A stretch of 64,000 bases of DNA from Streptomyces sp. NRRL F-6131 (lineage in GTDB: Bacteria > Actinomycetota > Actinomycetes > Streptomycetales > Streptomycetaceae), in the NCBI GenBank assembly GCA_000719695.1, contig JOHN01000009.1, positions 1 through 64,000 on the forward strand, in the 5' to 3' direction. Positions 56,743 to 64,000 of the stretch are shown here, one piece after another (within the stretch, counting starts at the first letter, position 1; every line of letters starts with the position of its first letter). Made by a program: the position numbers and the translations under genes. Below the pieces are notes generated by a model. The model was not told the origin of the DNA. It saw only the letters and a program-made list of their open reading frames with translations, and made no database searches.

Positions 56743-56767
56743 GTCTCCACCCGCCGTGGCTGGGTAG
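56743..56767 (+). promoter_or_regulatory. SigB-type promoter for the phosphatase gene
   Basis: GTCT, 15 bp, GGGTAG, 26 bp before ATG 56794. Confidence 0.55.
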
Positions 56768-56793
56768 GCGCCGAGCCGAGGGAGGTGTGCAGC

Positions 56794-58104
56794 ATGAGCG
56801 GCGACGAGGCGACGACCCTGGGCGACGCGCTCGCCCGACTGCTGGCCCGGTCCCAGTCCGGCGGGCCGGCGGAGCTGCCCGGCCTGGTTCGGGAGGCGGC
56901 CCGGGGGCTGGGCGCCGACGGCGCCCGGATCCTCCTCTCCGACGTCCAGCAACGACAGCTCGTCCCCCTCACCGGCCCCGCGGAGGACACCGGGGGCGGC
57001 GGGAGCGACGGGAGCGGCGGGAGCGGCGGGAGCGACGGGAGCGACGGGAGCGGCGGGAGCGGCGGGAGCGGCGGCGCGGACGCCACGGCGGACGACACCG
57101 ATGACGGCCGGCTCGACATCGAGGGCACCCTCGGCGGACGCGCCTACCGGCTGCAGCAGACCCAGCTCTCCTCCGGCTCGCCCCCGGTCGGCTGGTTCCC
57201 GCTGGTCGACGGCGTCGAGCGGATCGGCGTCCTCCGGGTCGAGGGCGGGGCCACCGACCGCCGCGCGGTCCGCGACCACGAGGCCCTCGCGGCGCTGACC
57301 GCGCTGCTGGTGGTGTCGAAGAGCTCGTACAGCGACGTCATCGTCGACGTCCGCCGCCGGGAGCGGATGAGCCTGCAGGCCGAGATGCTGTGGGCGTTCC
57401 TGCCGCCCCGCACCATCGGGACCCGCGACGTCACGTCCAGCGCCGTCCTGGAACCCGCCTACGACGTGGGCGGGGACGCCTTCGACCACTCGGTGGCCCG
57501 GGGGAACCTGCACATCTCGGTGTTCGACGCGATGGGCCACGACCTCGCCTCGGGCGGCGCCAGCTCCGTGGCCCTGGCCGCCTGCCGCTCCACCCGACGG
57601 GCCGGCGGCGGCCTCGCCGACATCGCGCGGGCGATCGACAGCACCCTCGCCCGGTGGATCCCGGACCGGTTGCTGACCGCCCTGGTCGCCGATCTCGACA
57701 CCACCACCGGAGAACTCTCCTGGGTCAACTGCGGCCACCCGCCGCCGCTCCTGGTCAGGGACCGCCGGATCGTCCCGGAGGCCCTGCACCGGCGCGCCGA
57801 ACTCCCGCTCGGGCTCGGCTTCCACCTGGAGGGGGAGCAACCCGTCCACCACGCCCGGCTTCAGCCCGGCGACCGGGTGCTGGTCCACACCGACGGGGTC
57901 ACCGAGGCGCGCTCGACCACCGGCGAACTCTTCGGCGAGGACCGGCTGGCCGACATCCTCGTCCAGCACATGGCGGGCGGGGAACCCGCTCCCGAGGCCC
58001 TGCGCCACCTGATCCACGCACTGGTCACCCACCAGGACCACCAACTGCGCGACGACGCCACCATCCTGCTGGCGGAGTGGCACCCGCACCGCCCCGGACC
58101 CTGA
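56794..58104 (+). CDS. SpoIIE/RsbU-type PP2C phosphatase
   Basis: A 436-residue serine phosphatase. The N-terminal half is a GAF-like sensor region (ARILLSDVQQRQLVPLTG, GWFPLVDGVERIGVLRVEG), with a Gly/Ser linker inside (about residues 65-95). The C-terminal PP2C domain has the metal ligands in YDVGGDAFDH, VFDAMGHDLASGG, VHTDGVTEAR and LRDDATILLAEW. It would dephosphorylate STAS antagonists and so activate sigma factors. No kinase domain is attached. GGAGG lies 8 bp before ATG 56794. A SigB-type promoter is seen upstream. Confidence 0.9.
   Translation: MSGDEATTLGDALARLLARSQSGGPAELPGLVREAARGLGADGARILLSDVQQRQLVPLTGPAEDTGGGGSDGSGGSGGSDGSDGSGGSGGSGGADATADDTDDGRLDIEGTLGGRAYRLQQTQLSSGSPPVGWFPLVDGVERIGVLRVEGGATDRRAVRDHEALAALTALLVVSKSSYSDVIVDVRRRERMSLQAEMLWAFLPPRTIGTRDVTSSAVLEPAYDVGGDAFDHSVARGNLHISVFDAMGHDLASGGASSVALAACRSTRRAGGGLADIARAIDSTLARWIPDRLLTALVADLDTTTGELSWVNCGHPPPLLVRDRRIVPEALHRRAELPLGLGFHLEGEQPVHHARLQPGDRVLVHTDGVTEARSTTGELFGEDRLADILVQHMAGGEPAPEALRHLIHALVTHQDHQLRDDATILLAEWHPHRPGP
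56991..57076 (+). repeat. Gly/Ser linker repeat inside the phosphatase gene
   Basis: About ten GGGAGCG(A/G)C units encoding a GGSDGSGGSGG-like linker. Confidence 0.75.
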
Positions 58105-58152
58105 GGCCGGCCGTCCTCCGTGCGACCACCCGTCGGCGGTGCGGCCTTCGCC

Positions 58153-58986
58153 CTACGACGTCGCCGACTTCCGCGGGCCGGGGCGGGCGCCGGGCGGGGT
58201 CGGGTGCCGGCGGGCGCGGCGGCGGGGGCGGTCGCCGCGGACGGCCGCGGTGAGGCGGTGCCGCTGGAGGGCCTCGACGCCCGTGGCGGCGACGGCGGCC
58301 CAGGTGGTGCGGCCCGCCGGGGCGAGGGCGTCCGGGGGGAGGTGCCAGCCCGGGGGCAGTGGGGCGCCGGTGCGCAGGGCGGCCAGCAGGGGTTCGACGC
58401 GGCGGGCCGGGCGCCAGTACGGGCCGACCGGGCCGGTCGGGACGGCGGGCGTGCCGTAGCGGCTCAGGACATGGGCGATCAGGAGCGGGACCAGCGCGGA
58501 CAGCAGGAAGGCGAGGCCGGGGTTCACGCCGAGGACCGCCGAAACCCGGACGGTGACGACGGCGACGACGACGAGCAGGGCGCCGGCCAGCCACGTCGGC
58601 AGCAGCAACGGGCGGCCCCGGTCGGGTTTGCCGGGGCCGGTGCCGCCCACGATCAGGCCGCGGCGCCGCAGCCCCTCCTCCAGCCGCCGGGCCGGCGCGC
58701 TCGGTCCCAGGGCCGAACGCGGAGCGCCGAGCCAACCCGTGCCGGACGGTCCCAGGGCGGCGAGCAGGGTGGCCTCGACCTCGTCACGGGGACGGGGGCG
58801 AACGACCCGGACCGTCCCGTGCCGGTCGATCTCCACCCGGGCCTCCAGGAGCATCCGCGCCAGCGCCGTCTCGGCCAGCCGCCAGCCGCCCCCGGCCAGG
58901 TAGGCGATCTCATGGAGCGTCAGCTGCTCGCCCTCAGCCGTCTGTTCGTCATCCGTACGGCTCCGCGGTCCGCGCACGGCCACCAC
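58153..58986 (-). CDS. TIGR04222 domain membrane protein
   Basis: A 277-residue protein. The N-terminal TLHEIAYLAGGGWRLAETAL is the TIGR04222 signature. Two or three hydrophobic helices follow (about residues 130-150, 150-170) after RLEEGLRRRGLIVGG. The tail is Arg-rich. The family is actinobacterial and often carries Cys-rich tails; this one does not. The start is uncertain among GTG at 58986, 58983 and 58977. Convergent with the phosphatase gene. Function unknown. Confidence 0.75.
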   Translation of the reverse strand: MVAVRGPRSRTDDEQTAEGEQLTLHEIAYLAGGGWRLAETALARMLLEARVEIDRHGTVRVVRPRPRDEVEATLLAALGPSGTGWLGAPRSALGPSAPARRLEEGLRRRGLIVGGTGPGKPDRGRPLLLPTWLAGALLVVVAVVTVRVSAVLGVNPGLAFLLSALVPLLIAHVLSRYGTPAVPTGPVGPYWRPARRVEPLLAALRTGAPLPPGWHLPPDALAPAGRTTWAAVAATGVEALQRHRLTAAVRGDRPRRRARRHPTPPGARPGPRKSATS

Positions 58987-59294
58987 CCCGCCCCGTCCCT
59001 GACCCCGTTCCACCGGGGAACGACCGGCGCGTGACCGGCCGGCGCCCGCAAGACTACCGAGGGACACCGTCACCGGGAGGCCCCCGGGGTGGGTGCGGGC
59101 CGGTGCAGGGCGGGTGCAGGGTGGGTGCAGGGCAGTGCGGGGCAGGCAGGAGGAGCCGCCGGGGAGGCCGTCGGGGAGGCCGTCGGGGTGGCGCCGCATC
59201 GGCGGGCGGCGACAGGGGTACGCGGATCGTTCGGGGATGGAAGTCCACCCACCCTCCCGGCCCTCCGGGCCGCCCGACGACGTACGGAGCCCGC
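58987..59294. other. 308-bp intergenic region with G-rich direct repeats
   Basis: 59090-59150 holds several GGGTGCAGG-like words, followed by GCCGTCGGGGAG repeats to about 59190. No promoter can be fixed. No gene is seen. Confidence 0.5.
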
Positions 59295-60242
59295 GTGCAG
59301 GCAGCATCCGCCGATCCGAGCATCCCCGACGCCTTCCTCACCCCCGTCGACCACGTCTTCGTCCGCAGCCACCTCGGTCCGCCACCGGAACTCGACGCCG
59401 CCACCTGGACCCTGAGCGTCGAGGGCCTGGTGGAGCGGCCGCTGCGACTGGACCTGCCCGCCCTGCGCCGGATGGCGCGGACCGACGTCACCGCCTTCCA
59501 CGAGTGCTTCGGCAGTCCCGAGCGCCCCGACGTGCCGACCCGCGCCGTCGCCAACCTGGCGTGGTCCGGGGTCGCGCTGTCCGCCGTCCTGGACCTGGCC
59601 GGGGTGCGCCCGCAGGCCCGCCACGTCTGGCTGGAGGGCGCGGACCGCGGCACGTTCGCCGGCGAGCGCGGGGTGGCGTACCTCAAGGACCTGCCGCTGG
59701 ACCGGGCCCGGGAGGAGGTGCTCCTGGCCGACACGGTGAACGGCGCGCCGCTGCCCGGGCGGCACGGCTTCCCGGTGCGCGCCGTGGTGCCGCGGCTGTT
59801 CGGCACCAACGCGGTCAAGTGGCTGACCCGCGTGGTGGTGGCCGACCACCGGCCCGAGCACCTCTTCACCACCCGGCTGTACACCCGCGTCCCGCCCGGC
59901 GGCGGCGCCCCGCAGCCGGTCCGGGAGGTCGACGTCAACAGCCAGCTGCTCGGCCCGCCGGACGGCGCCGCGGTCCCCGCCGGGCCGTACCGGGTGACCG
60001 GCCGGGCCTGGGGCTTCGCGGCGGTCGTCGCGGTGGAGGTCGCCGTCGACGACGGCGGCTGGCGCCCGGCCCAGTTGGAACCGCGCGGCCCGCAGCCCGT
60101 CTGGCAGCGGTTCACCCTGCCCTGCGCGCTCGCCCCGGGCCGGCACCTGATCCGCTGCCGGGCCACCGACGCCCGGGGGCGCGTCCAGCCGCCGAGCGGT
60201 GCGCGGAACGCCGTGCACGGGATCGAGTTGACGGCCCGCTGA
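59295..60242 (+). CDS. Sulfite oxidase-family molybdopterin oxidoreductase
   Basis: A 315-residue Moco enzyme of the sulfite oxidase/YedY superfamily. FVRSHLGPPPELDAATWTLS begins the Moco domain, the Mo-ligating Cys is in AFHECFGSPERP, and GFPVRAVVPRLFGTNAVKWL is the conserved core. The C-terminal third is the Ig-like dimerisation domain (YRVTGRAWGFAAVVAVEVAV). No signal peptide, so cytoplasmic as annotated. GTG 59295 has GGAG 6 bp upstream. Substrate unknown. Confidence 0.83.
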   Translation: MQAASADPSIPDAFLTPVDHVFVRSHLGPPPELDAATWTLSVEGLVERPLRLDLPALRRMARTDVTAFHECFGSPERPDVPTRAVANLAWSGVALSAVLDLAGVRPQARHVWLEGADRGTFAGERGVAYLKDLPLDRAREEVLLADTVNGAPLPGRHGFPVRAVVPRLFGTNAVKWLTRVVVADHRPEHLFTTRLYTRVPPGGGAPQPVREVDVNSQLLGPPDGAAVPAGPYRVTGRAWGFAAVVAVEVAVDDGGWRPAQLEPRGPQPVWQRFTLPCALAPGRHLIRCRATDARGRVQPPSGARNAVHGIELTAR

Positions 60243-60393
60243 GCGCGCCGGGGCCGGGTGGGGCGGGATGTTGACGGCTCCCGGCCGACCGGGGTCCGAC
60301 GGCCGGACGGTCGGATGGCCGGACGGCCGGATGGCCCGATCTGCCAGATCCTCGTCATTGCGGACATGCCCGGCCCGGCGCGAGGATCGACGC

Positions 60394-61368
60394 ATGCCCG
60401 CACCGCACCAGGTCGTCATCGTCGCCTTCTCCGGCATCGAACTGCTGGACGTCACCGGCCCCGCCGAGGTGTTCTCCGTCGCCTCCCGGGTCGCCGGGGC
60501 GGACCACGCCGGCTACGCGGTGCGGATCGCGACGTCCGACGGCGGGCCGGTGGCCACCTCCAGCGGGGTCCGGCTGCTGGCCGACCTGACCCTCGACGCC
60601 GTGCCGGACCGGATGGACACCCTGCTGGTGGCGGGGGCGATCGAGCTGGTCGGCGAGGCCGTGGAGCCGGTGGTCGACCAGGAGGTCATCGCGTGGCTGC
60701 GGGGCGCCGCGCCCCGGGCCGGGCGGGTCGGTTCGGTCTGCGCCGGCGCCCACCTGCTGGCGGCGGCCGGGCTGCTCGACGGGCGGCCCGCCACCACGCA
60801 CTGGCTGACCGCGCCGCGGCTGGCCGCCGAGCACCCCGAGGTCCGGGTCGACCCCGACCCGATCTTCGTCCGGGCCGACCGGGTGTGGACCTGCGCCGGG
60901 GTCACCTCCGGGATGGACATGGCGCTGGCCATGGTCGCCGAGGACCACGGTCAGGCGCTGGCGCTGGCGACCGCGCGGGCGATGGTGATGTACGTCAAAC
61001 GGTCCGGCGGACAGAGCCAGTTCAGCGTTCCGCTCTCGGTGCCGGCCTGCGCCGACGACCGGATCGACGACCTGCGGCGGTGGATCACCGAGCACCTCAC
61101 CGAGGACCTGTCGGCCGAGGCGCTCGCCGCGCGGCTGCACCTGAGCGTGCGGCACTTCACCCGGCTCTTTCGACAGCGCACCGCCACGACGCCGGCCGCC
61201 TACGTGGAGGCGGCCCGGCTCGAGGCCGCCCGGCGGCTGCTGGAGGACGGTGACCACGGGCTGCCGGAGGTCGCCGCCGCCAGCGGTCTGGGGTCCGTGG
61301 AGACGCTCCACCGAGTGTTCCGGCGGCGCCTCGGCACGACGCCGGCGGAGTACCGGCGGCGGTTCTGA
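60394..61368 (+). CDS. GlxA family transcriptional regulator (DJ-1/PfpI plus AraC HTH)
   Basis: A 324-residue regulator. Residues 1-190 form a DJ-1/PfpI-like domain (VIVAFSGIELLDVTGPAEVF, RVGSVCAGAHLLAAAGLLDG). Residues about 220-320 form an AraC-type double helix-turn-helix (LSAEALAARLHLSVRHFTRL and GLGSVETLHRVFRRRLGTTP). Ligand and targets unknown. GCGAGGATC lies upstream of ATG 60394. Its leader holds CGGACGG-type direct repeats and GATCTGCCAGATC, possible self-binding sites. The MBL hydrolase downstream may be a target. Confidence 0.88.
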   Translation: MPAPHQVVIVAFSGIELLDVTGPAEVFSVASRVAGADHAGYAVRIATSDGGPVATSSGVRLLADLTLDAVPDRMDTLLVAGAIELVGEAVEPVVDQEVIAWLRGAAPRAGRVGSVCAGAHLLAAAGLLDGRPATTHWLTAPRLAAEHPEVRVDPDPIFVRADRVWTCAGVTSGMDMALAMVAEDHGQALALATARAMVMYVKRSGGQSQFSVPLSVPACADDRIDDLRRWITEHLTEDLSAEALAARLHLSVRHFTRLFRQRTATTPAAYVEAARLEAARRLLEDGDHGLPEVAAASGLGSVETLHRVFRRRLGTTPAEYRRRF

Positions 61369-61507
61369 GCCCTGGTAGTCCGCACCTGCCCCCGTCCTGC
61401 TCGTCCTGCCCGCCCTGCCCGCCCTGTCAATGCTGTTCGTCCCTCACCGCTCGCCACGGCGGGGCTCCGCCCTGCCCGCGCGCACCCCCCTTCTCCGGAG
61501 CACACCC

Positions 61508-62278
61508 ATGTCCCGCACCAAGATCGTCCCCATTCCGGTCCTCGGCCGGCACACCGTCAACGCCTATCTGCTGCTCGGCCGGCGCCCCGTCGTCGTCGAC
61601 GCCGGAACGCCCGGCAGCGGCCGACGGATCCACGAACAGATCGCCGCCCACGGGGTGGACCCCACCGACATCGCGCTGATCGTCCTCACCCACGGCCACA
61701 TCGACCACTTCGGCTCCGCCGCCGAACTGCGCCGGCTCACCGGCGCGCCCGTCGCCGGACACGTCGCCGACCTCGGACCGTACCGGTCCGGCCGGGCCCG
61801 CGCCCCGTACCTCGCCACCGGGCCGATGGGCCGACTGATGAGCCGGAGCAGCAAACTGCACGTCCGCGCCGAGCCGTTCGAACCGCAGGTGCTGATCGAC
61901 GGCGAGGCCGACCTCGACGCGTTCGGGATCGCGGGTCGCATCGTCCCCACCCCCGGACACACCGCGGGCTCGGTGTCCGTACTCACCGACGACGGGGACC
62001 TCGTCGCGGGGGACCTCGTCGCCAACTCCTTCATGGGCCTCATCCCCGGCCGCCCCGCCAACCCGCCCTTCCACGACGACCCCCGGCAGAACCTCGCCAG
62101 CCTCCGGCGGATGCTCGCGCTCTCCCCGACCGCCCTCCACGTCGGCCACGGCGCGCCGCTCGACCCCGACCGGATCCGCCGGTGGGCCGAGCGCGAGGAC
62201 CGCCGCCTCGCCCGCCGCGAGGCCGCCGGACGGCTCCGGGTGCGCGACGCCCGGGATCCCGCACGGGAATCCCTGTGA
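61508..62278 (+). CDS. MBL-fold metallohydrolase
   Basis: A 256-residue metallo-beta-lactamase-fold hydrolase with the full zinc site: VLTHGHIDHFGS (HxHxDH), PTPGHTAGSVS, VAGDLVANSF and HVGHGAPLD. The domain is complete and cytoplasmic. Such enzymes hydrolyse thioesters, lactones or phosphodiesters; the substrate is unknown. CCGGAG lies upstream of ATG 61508. Same strand and 139 bp after the GlxA-type regulator. Confidence 0.87.
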   Translation: MSRTKIVPIPVLGRHTVNAYLLLGRRPVVVDAGTPGSGRRIHEQIAAHGVDPTDIALIVLTHGHIDHFGSAAELRRLTGAPVAGHVADLGPYRSGRARAPYLATGPMGRLMSRSSKLHVRAEPFEPQVLIDGEADLDAFGIAGRIVPTPGHTAGSVSVLTDDGDLVAGDLVANSFMGLIPGRPANPPFHDDPRQNLASLRRMLALSPTALHVGHGAPLDPDRIRRWAEREDRRLARREAAGRLRVRDARDPARESL

Positions 62279-62333
62279 GCCGGACGTCGGACGTCCCGCC
62301 CCGGGGATCTCCCGACCGCGCGCCGATGCCGCG

Positions 62334-63704
62334 TCAGGCGAGGAGCTGCTCGCCGAGGACGGTGCCCTCCGGGGCTCCGGGGAGGACGTAGGCGACGGCG
62401 GAGGCGGTGTGGGCGAGGAAGGGGTTGAGCGCGTCCCGGTCGGCGAGGCGGCTCTGCACCCGGGTGAACTGGGCCGTGTCCCGCATGTAGGCGCAGAACA
62501 GCAACCCGCGGTCACCCGGGCCGTCGTCGTAGCTGTAGCCGCGGCGGAGCATCCGGGCGCCGCCGTCGAGCCGGGGGCCGGTGAGCCGGACGTGGGCGGT
62601 GGCCGGGATGACGTACGCGCCGTCCGGGTGCTTGGCGTAGAGGTCCGGCTCGTCGTGCTCGGCGGCGCCGGTCAGCGGAGCACCGTCGCCGGCCCGGCGG
62701 CCCATGGCGGCGCTCTGCTGCTCCTCGGGGAGCGCGGCGAACGCGGCGGTGTCCATCCGGATCCGCCGGTAGACCAGGACGGTGGCGTGCTCGTGCGGTC
62801 CCGGCGGGCCCCAGACCCACTGGCGGGCGGCCTCCTCGTCCGGATTGGCGGTGCCGTCCTTGAAGCCGAACAGGTTGCGCGGTGTGCCGCCCGGCGCCGT
62901 CCGGGGCAGGAAGCCGGACTGCGACCAACGGGGTGCGGCACCGACGGAGTGGGCGGCGGTGGTGGCGAGTTCGGCCAGTACGGCCGTCGTCCAGGGGTCG
63001 GCGGCGGACAGGTGGAGCAGCAGGTCACCGCCGCTGCGCGCCGGCTCGAGGCGGTCACCGGGGAAGGCCGGCGGCTCCGCCAGCCCGGCGGGGACGGCGA
63101 GCTCCAGTCGGGCTGCGAGGGCCGGGCCGATCCCGACCAGGGCGGCGAGCCGGGGCGGTCCGCCGTCGCCCCGCAGCCGGGCGTCCGGCGGCGAACCGGC
63201 CGCCGTACCGGACAGGAGCCGGGTCCAGGCGGTGAGGAGGGTGCGCAGCGCCGCCCGGTCGGCGGCGACGGAGGTCGGCGGGAGGTCGAAGGCGAGCAGG
63301 CTGGTGGCCGGGAGTTGAGGTGACGTCAGTCCGGACTGCCGGACGCCGTGGAAGGGGATCGCCGCCTCGGCCGGCGGCGCCCCGGCGGGGGCGCGGCTTG
63401 CGCCGGGGCCCTGGCCCGGGCCGGTCGGCGCACCGGACGCCGGTCCTTCGTGCGCCGGTCCTTCGTGCGCCGGTCCTTCGTGCGCCAGTTCGGCGTGCGC
63501 CAGTTCGGCGACCGCCGCGCCGACACCGGCGGCGAGCACCGCCCCGGCGGCCAGCAGCGCGCGCCGCCGTCCGAGACCGGTCGCGCCCGACGCGGGCCCG
63601 GTCGACGCGGACCCGGCCGACGCGGTGCGCGCGGCTGACGCGGTGCGCGCCGCGGGCGCTGCGGGCGGGCTCGACAGCGGCGCGTTTTCCGGTTCGGTGG
63701 GCAT
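62334..63704 (-). CDS. Tat-exported Dyp-type peroxidase
   Basis: A 456-residue heme peroxidase of the Dyp/EfeB type. Tat motif LGRRRALLAAGAVLAAG, then an AHEGP repeat region (residues about 68-88), then the peroxidase domain with the conserved GFKDGTANP (distal Asp), LLFCAYMRD and the heme-His region around PDLYAKHPDGAYVIPATAHV. It could act in heme or peroxide handling, or dye-type oxidation, outside the cytoplasm. ATG 63704 has only a weak site upstream; the divergent lipoprotein gene starts 31 bp away. Confidence 0.88.
   Translation of the reverse strand: MPTEPENAPLSSPPAAPAARTASAARTASAGSASTGPASGATGLGRRRALLAAGAVLAAGVGAAVAELAHAELAHEGPAHEGPAHEGPASGAPTGPGQGPGASRAPAGAPPAEAAIPFHGVRQSGLTSPQLPATSLLAFDLPPTSVAADRAALRTLLTAWTRLLSGTAAGSPPDARLRGDGGPPRLAALVGIGPALAARLELAVPAGLAEPPAFPGDRLEPARSGGDLLLHLSAADPWTTAVLAELATTAAHSVGAAPRWSQSGFLPRTAPGGTPRNLFGFKDGTANPDEEAARQWVWGPPGPHEHATVLVYRRIRMDTAAFAALPEEQQSAAMGRRAGDGAPLTGAAEHDEPDLYAKHPDGAYVIPATAHVRLTGPRLDGGARMLRRGYSYDDGPGDRGLLFCAYMRDTAQFTRVQSRLADRDALNPFLAHTASAVAYVLPGAPEGTVLGEQLLA
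63441..63510 (-). repeat. 15-bp tandem repeats in the Dyp gene
   Basis: Three exact CGGTCCTTCGTGCGC copies then about two CAGTTCGGCGTGCGC copies, encoding AHEGP and AELAH units. Confidence 0.8.
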
Positions 63705-63735
63705 GCGCCCTATTGGAGACGATAGAACACTTGCC

Positions 63736-64000
63736 ATGCAAATCACGTTTCCTGTTCGTCAGTTGGCTGTTGCGGTCGTGGTCGCGACGGTGGCCGCCGG
63801 GACCGCCACCGGCTGTTCCTCCACCGGCCCGGGCTCCGCGGACGCCGGGCATCCGGCCGGGAGCGTGGTCCGGGTGCCGGAGGACTTCCCCACCGTGCAG
63901 CGGGCCGTGGACGTCGCGCGCGACGGCGACACGGTCCTGATCGGCCCGGGCACCTACCGCGAGAGCGTGCACATCGCCAGGAGCAACCTCGTGCTGCGCG
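63736..64000 (+). CDS. Right-handed beta-helix lipoprotein, N-terminal part
   Basis: The first 88 residues of a gene running off the right edge. A lipoprotein signal (AVAVVVATVAAGTATGC) ends in a lipobox Cys. The mature part begins VRVPEDFPTVQRAVDVARDG, DTVLIGPGTYRESVHI, the classic start of a right-handed parallel beta-helix (NosD/pectate-lyase-like). The first codons are AT-rich for this genome. It starts 31 bp from the Dyp gene on the opposite strand. Confidence 0.75.
   Translation, partial: MQITFPVRQLAVAVVVATVAAGTATGCSSTGPGSADAGHPAGSVVRVPEDFPTVQRAVDVARDGDTVLIGPGTYRESVHIARSNLVLR

Noticed and set aside
59090..59150. G-rich direct repeats as a replication origin or iteron
   Set aside because: Irregular spacing, no Rep gene and no DnaA boxes seen; more likely simple slippage.
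60355..60380. GATCTGCCAGATC-like short palindrome and CGGACGG repeats before the GlxA-type regulator
   Set aside because: Arms of only 5 bp in a low-complexity stretch; too weak to list as an operator.
63441..63510. Regular 15-bp repeats resembling a CRISPR array
   Set aside because: No spacers; the units are contiguous and in frame inside the Dyp gene.

Overview
The window is about 73% G+C. Its codons almost always end in G or C, GTG starts are common, and the gene families (DUF5709, DUF6328, DUF5990, DUF6153, LAL-type LuxR regulators, RDD and TIGR04222 proteins, SigB/F/G-type sigma factor) are typical of actinomycetes. This points to a Streptomycetaceae chromosome (Streptomyces or Kitasatospora). 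I see no rRNA, tRNA, CRISPR array, insertion sequence or prophage module. It looks like accessory or arm-type chromosome rich in stress-response, redox and regulatory genes.

Layout. 1-3 kb: a HAMP-repeat sensor kinase running off the left edge, with an apparent 157-bp deletion and frameshift, then a STAS/anti-sigma-kinase pair. 3-14 kb: small stress proteins (CsbD, hydrophobic and acidic peptides), an SDR/YbdK operon, three hemerythrin proteins, three VOC proteins, a DJ-1/PfpI protein, an SRPBCC protein and a HAD-fold protein that has lost its catalytic residues. 14-22.3 kb: a degenerate LAL fragment and two full LAL regulators around a Tat-exported epoxide-hydrolase-like enzyme. 22.6-29.2 kb: DUF5709, SRPBCC, Rieske/DUF2231, a methyltransferase, CDGSH, a heme-oxygenase-like iron enzyme and small acidic proteins. 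29.5-34 kb: a nucleotidyltransferase/BON/phosphoesterase operon, a HAD phosphatase, a STAS anti-sigma antagonist and a SigB/F/G-family sigma factor. 34-36.6 kb: a macrolide-type glycosyltransferase preceded by a palindrome resembling the rifamycin-associated element, divergent from a 2-hydroxyacid dehydrogenase. 36.8-50.4 kb: an M4 metallopeptidase, a CoiA-like protein, GPP34, a lone barstar, cupin, secreted proteins, a Gre factor, RDD and HelD. 50.5-54 kb: a copper module (multicopper oxidase and His-rich protein with a CsoR-like operator), then DUF5990 and TauE/SafE. 54-64 kb: a phosphoribosyltransferase-like protein, WrbA, a SpoIIE-type phosphatase, TIGR04222, a sulfite-oxidase-family enzyme, a GlxA-type regulator, an MBL hydrolase, a Dyp peroxidase and the start of a beta-helix lipoprotein.

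How the genes may work together. The same bipartite signal, GNNT (often GTTT or GCAT), then 14-16 bp, then GGGTAG, GGGTAC or a near variant, sits in the sense direction upstream of about nineteen genes or operons. This matches the published SigB-type consensus of Streptomyces. The sigma factor gene, its neighbouring STAS antagonist and the SpoIIE-type phosphatase carry it too, so the window reads as a dispersed general-stress regulon together with its own regulators. At four genes (start codons at 3440, 11408, 23123 and 25109) the -10 element ends 9-10 nt before the start codon and no ribosome binding site is visible, which predicts leaderless mRNAs.

All calls rest on reading the sequence and on family knowledge. 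No database search was possible.
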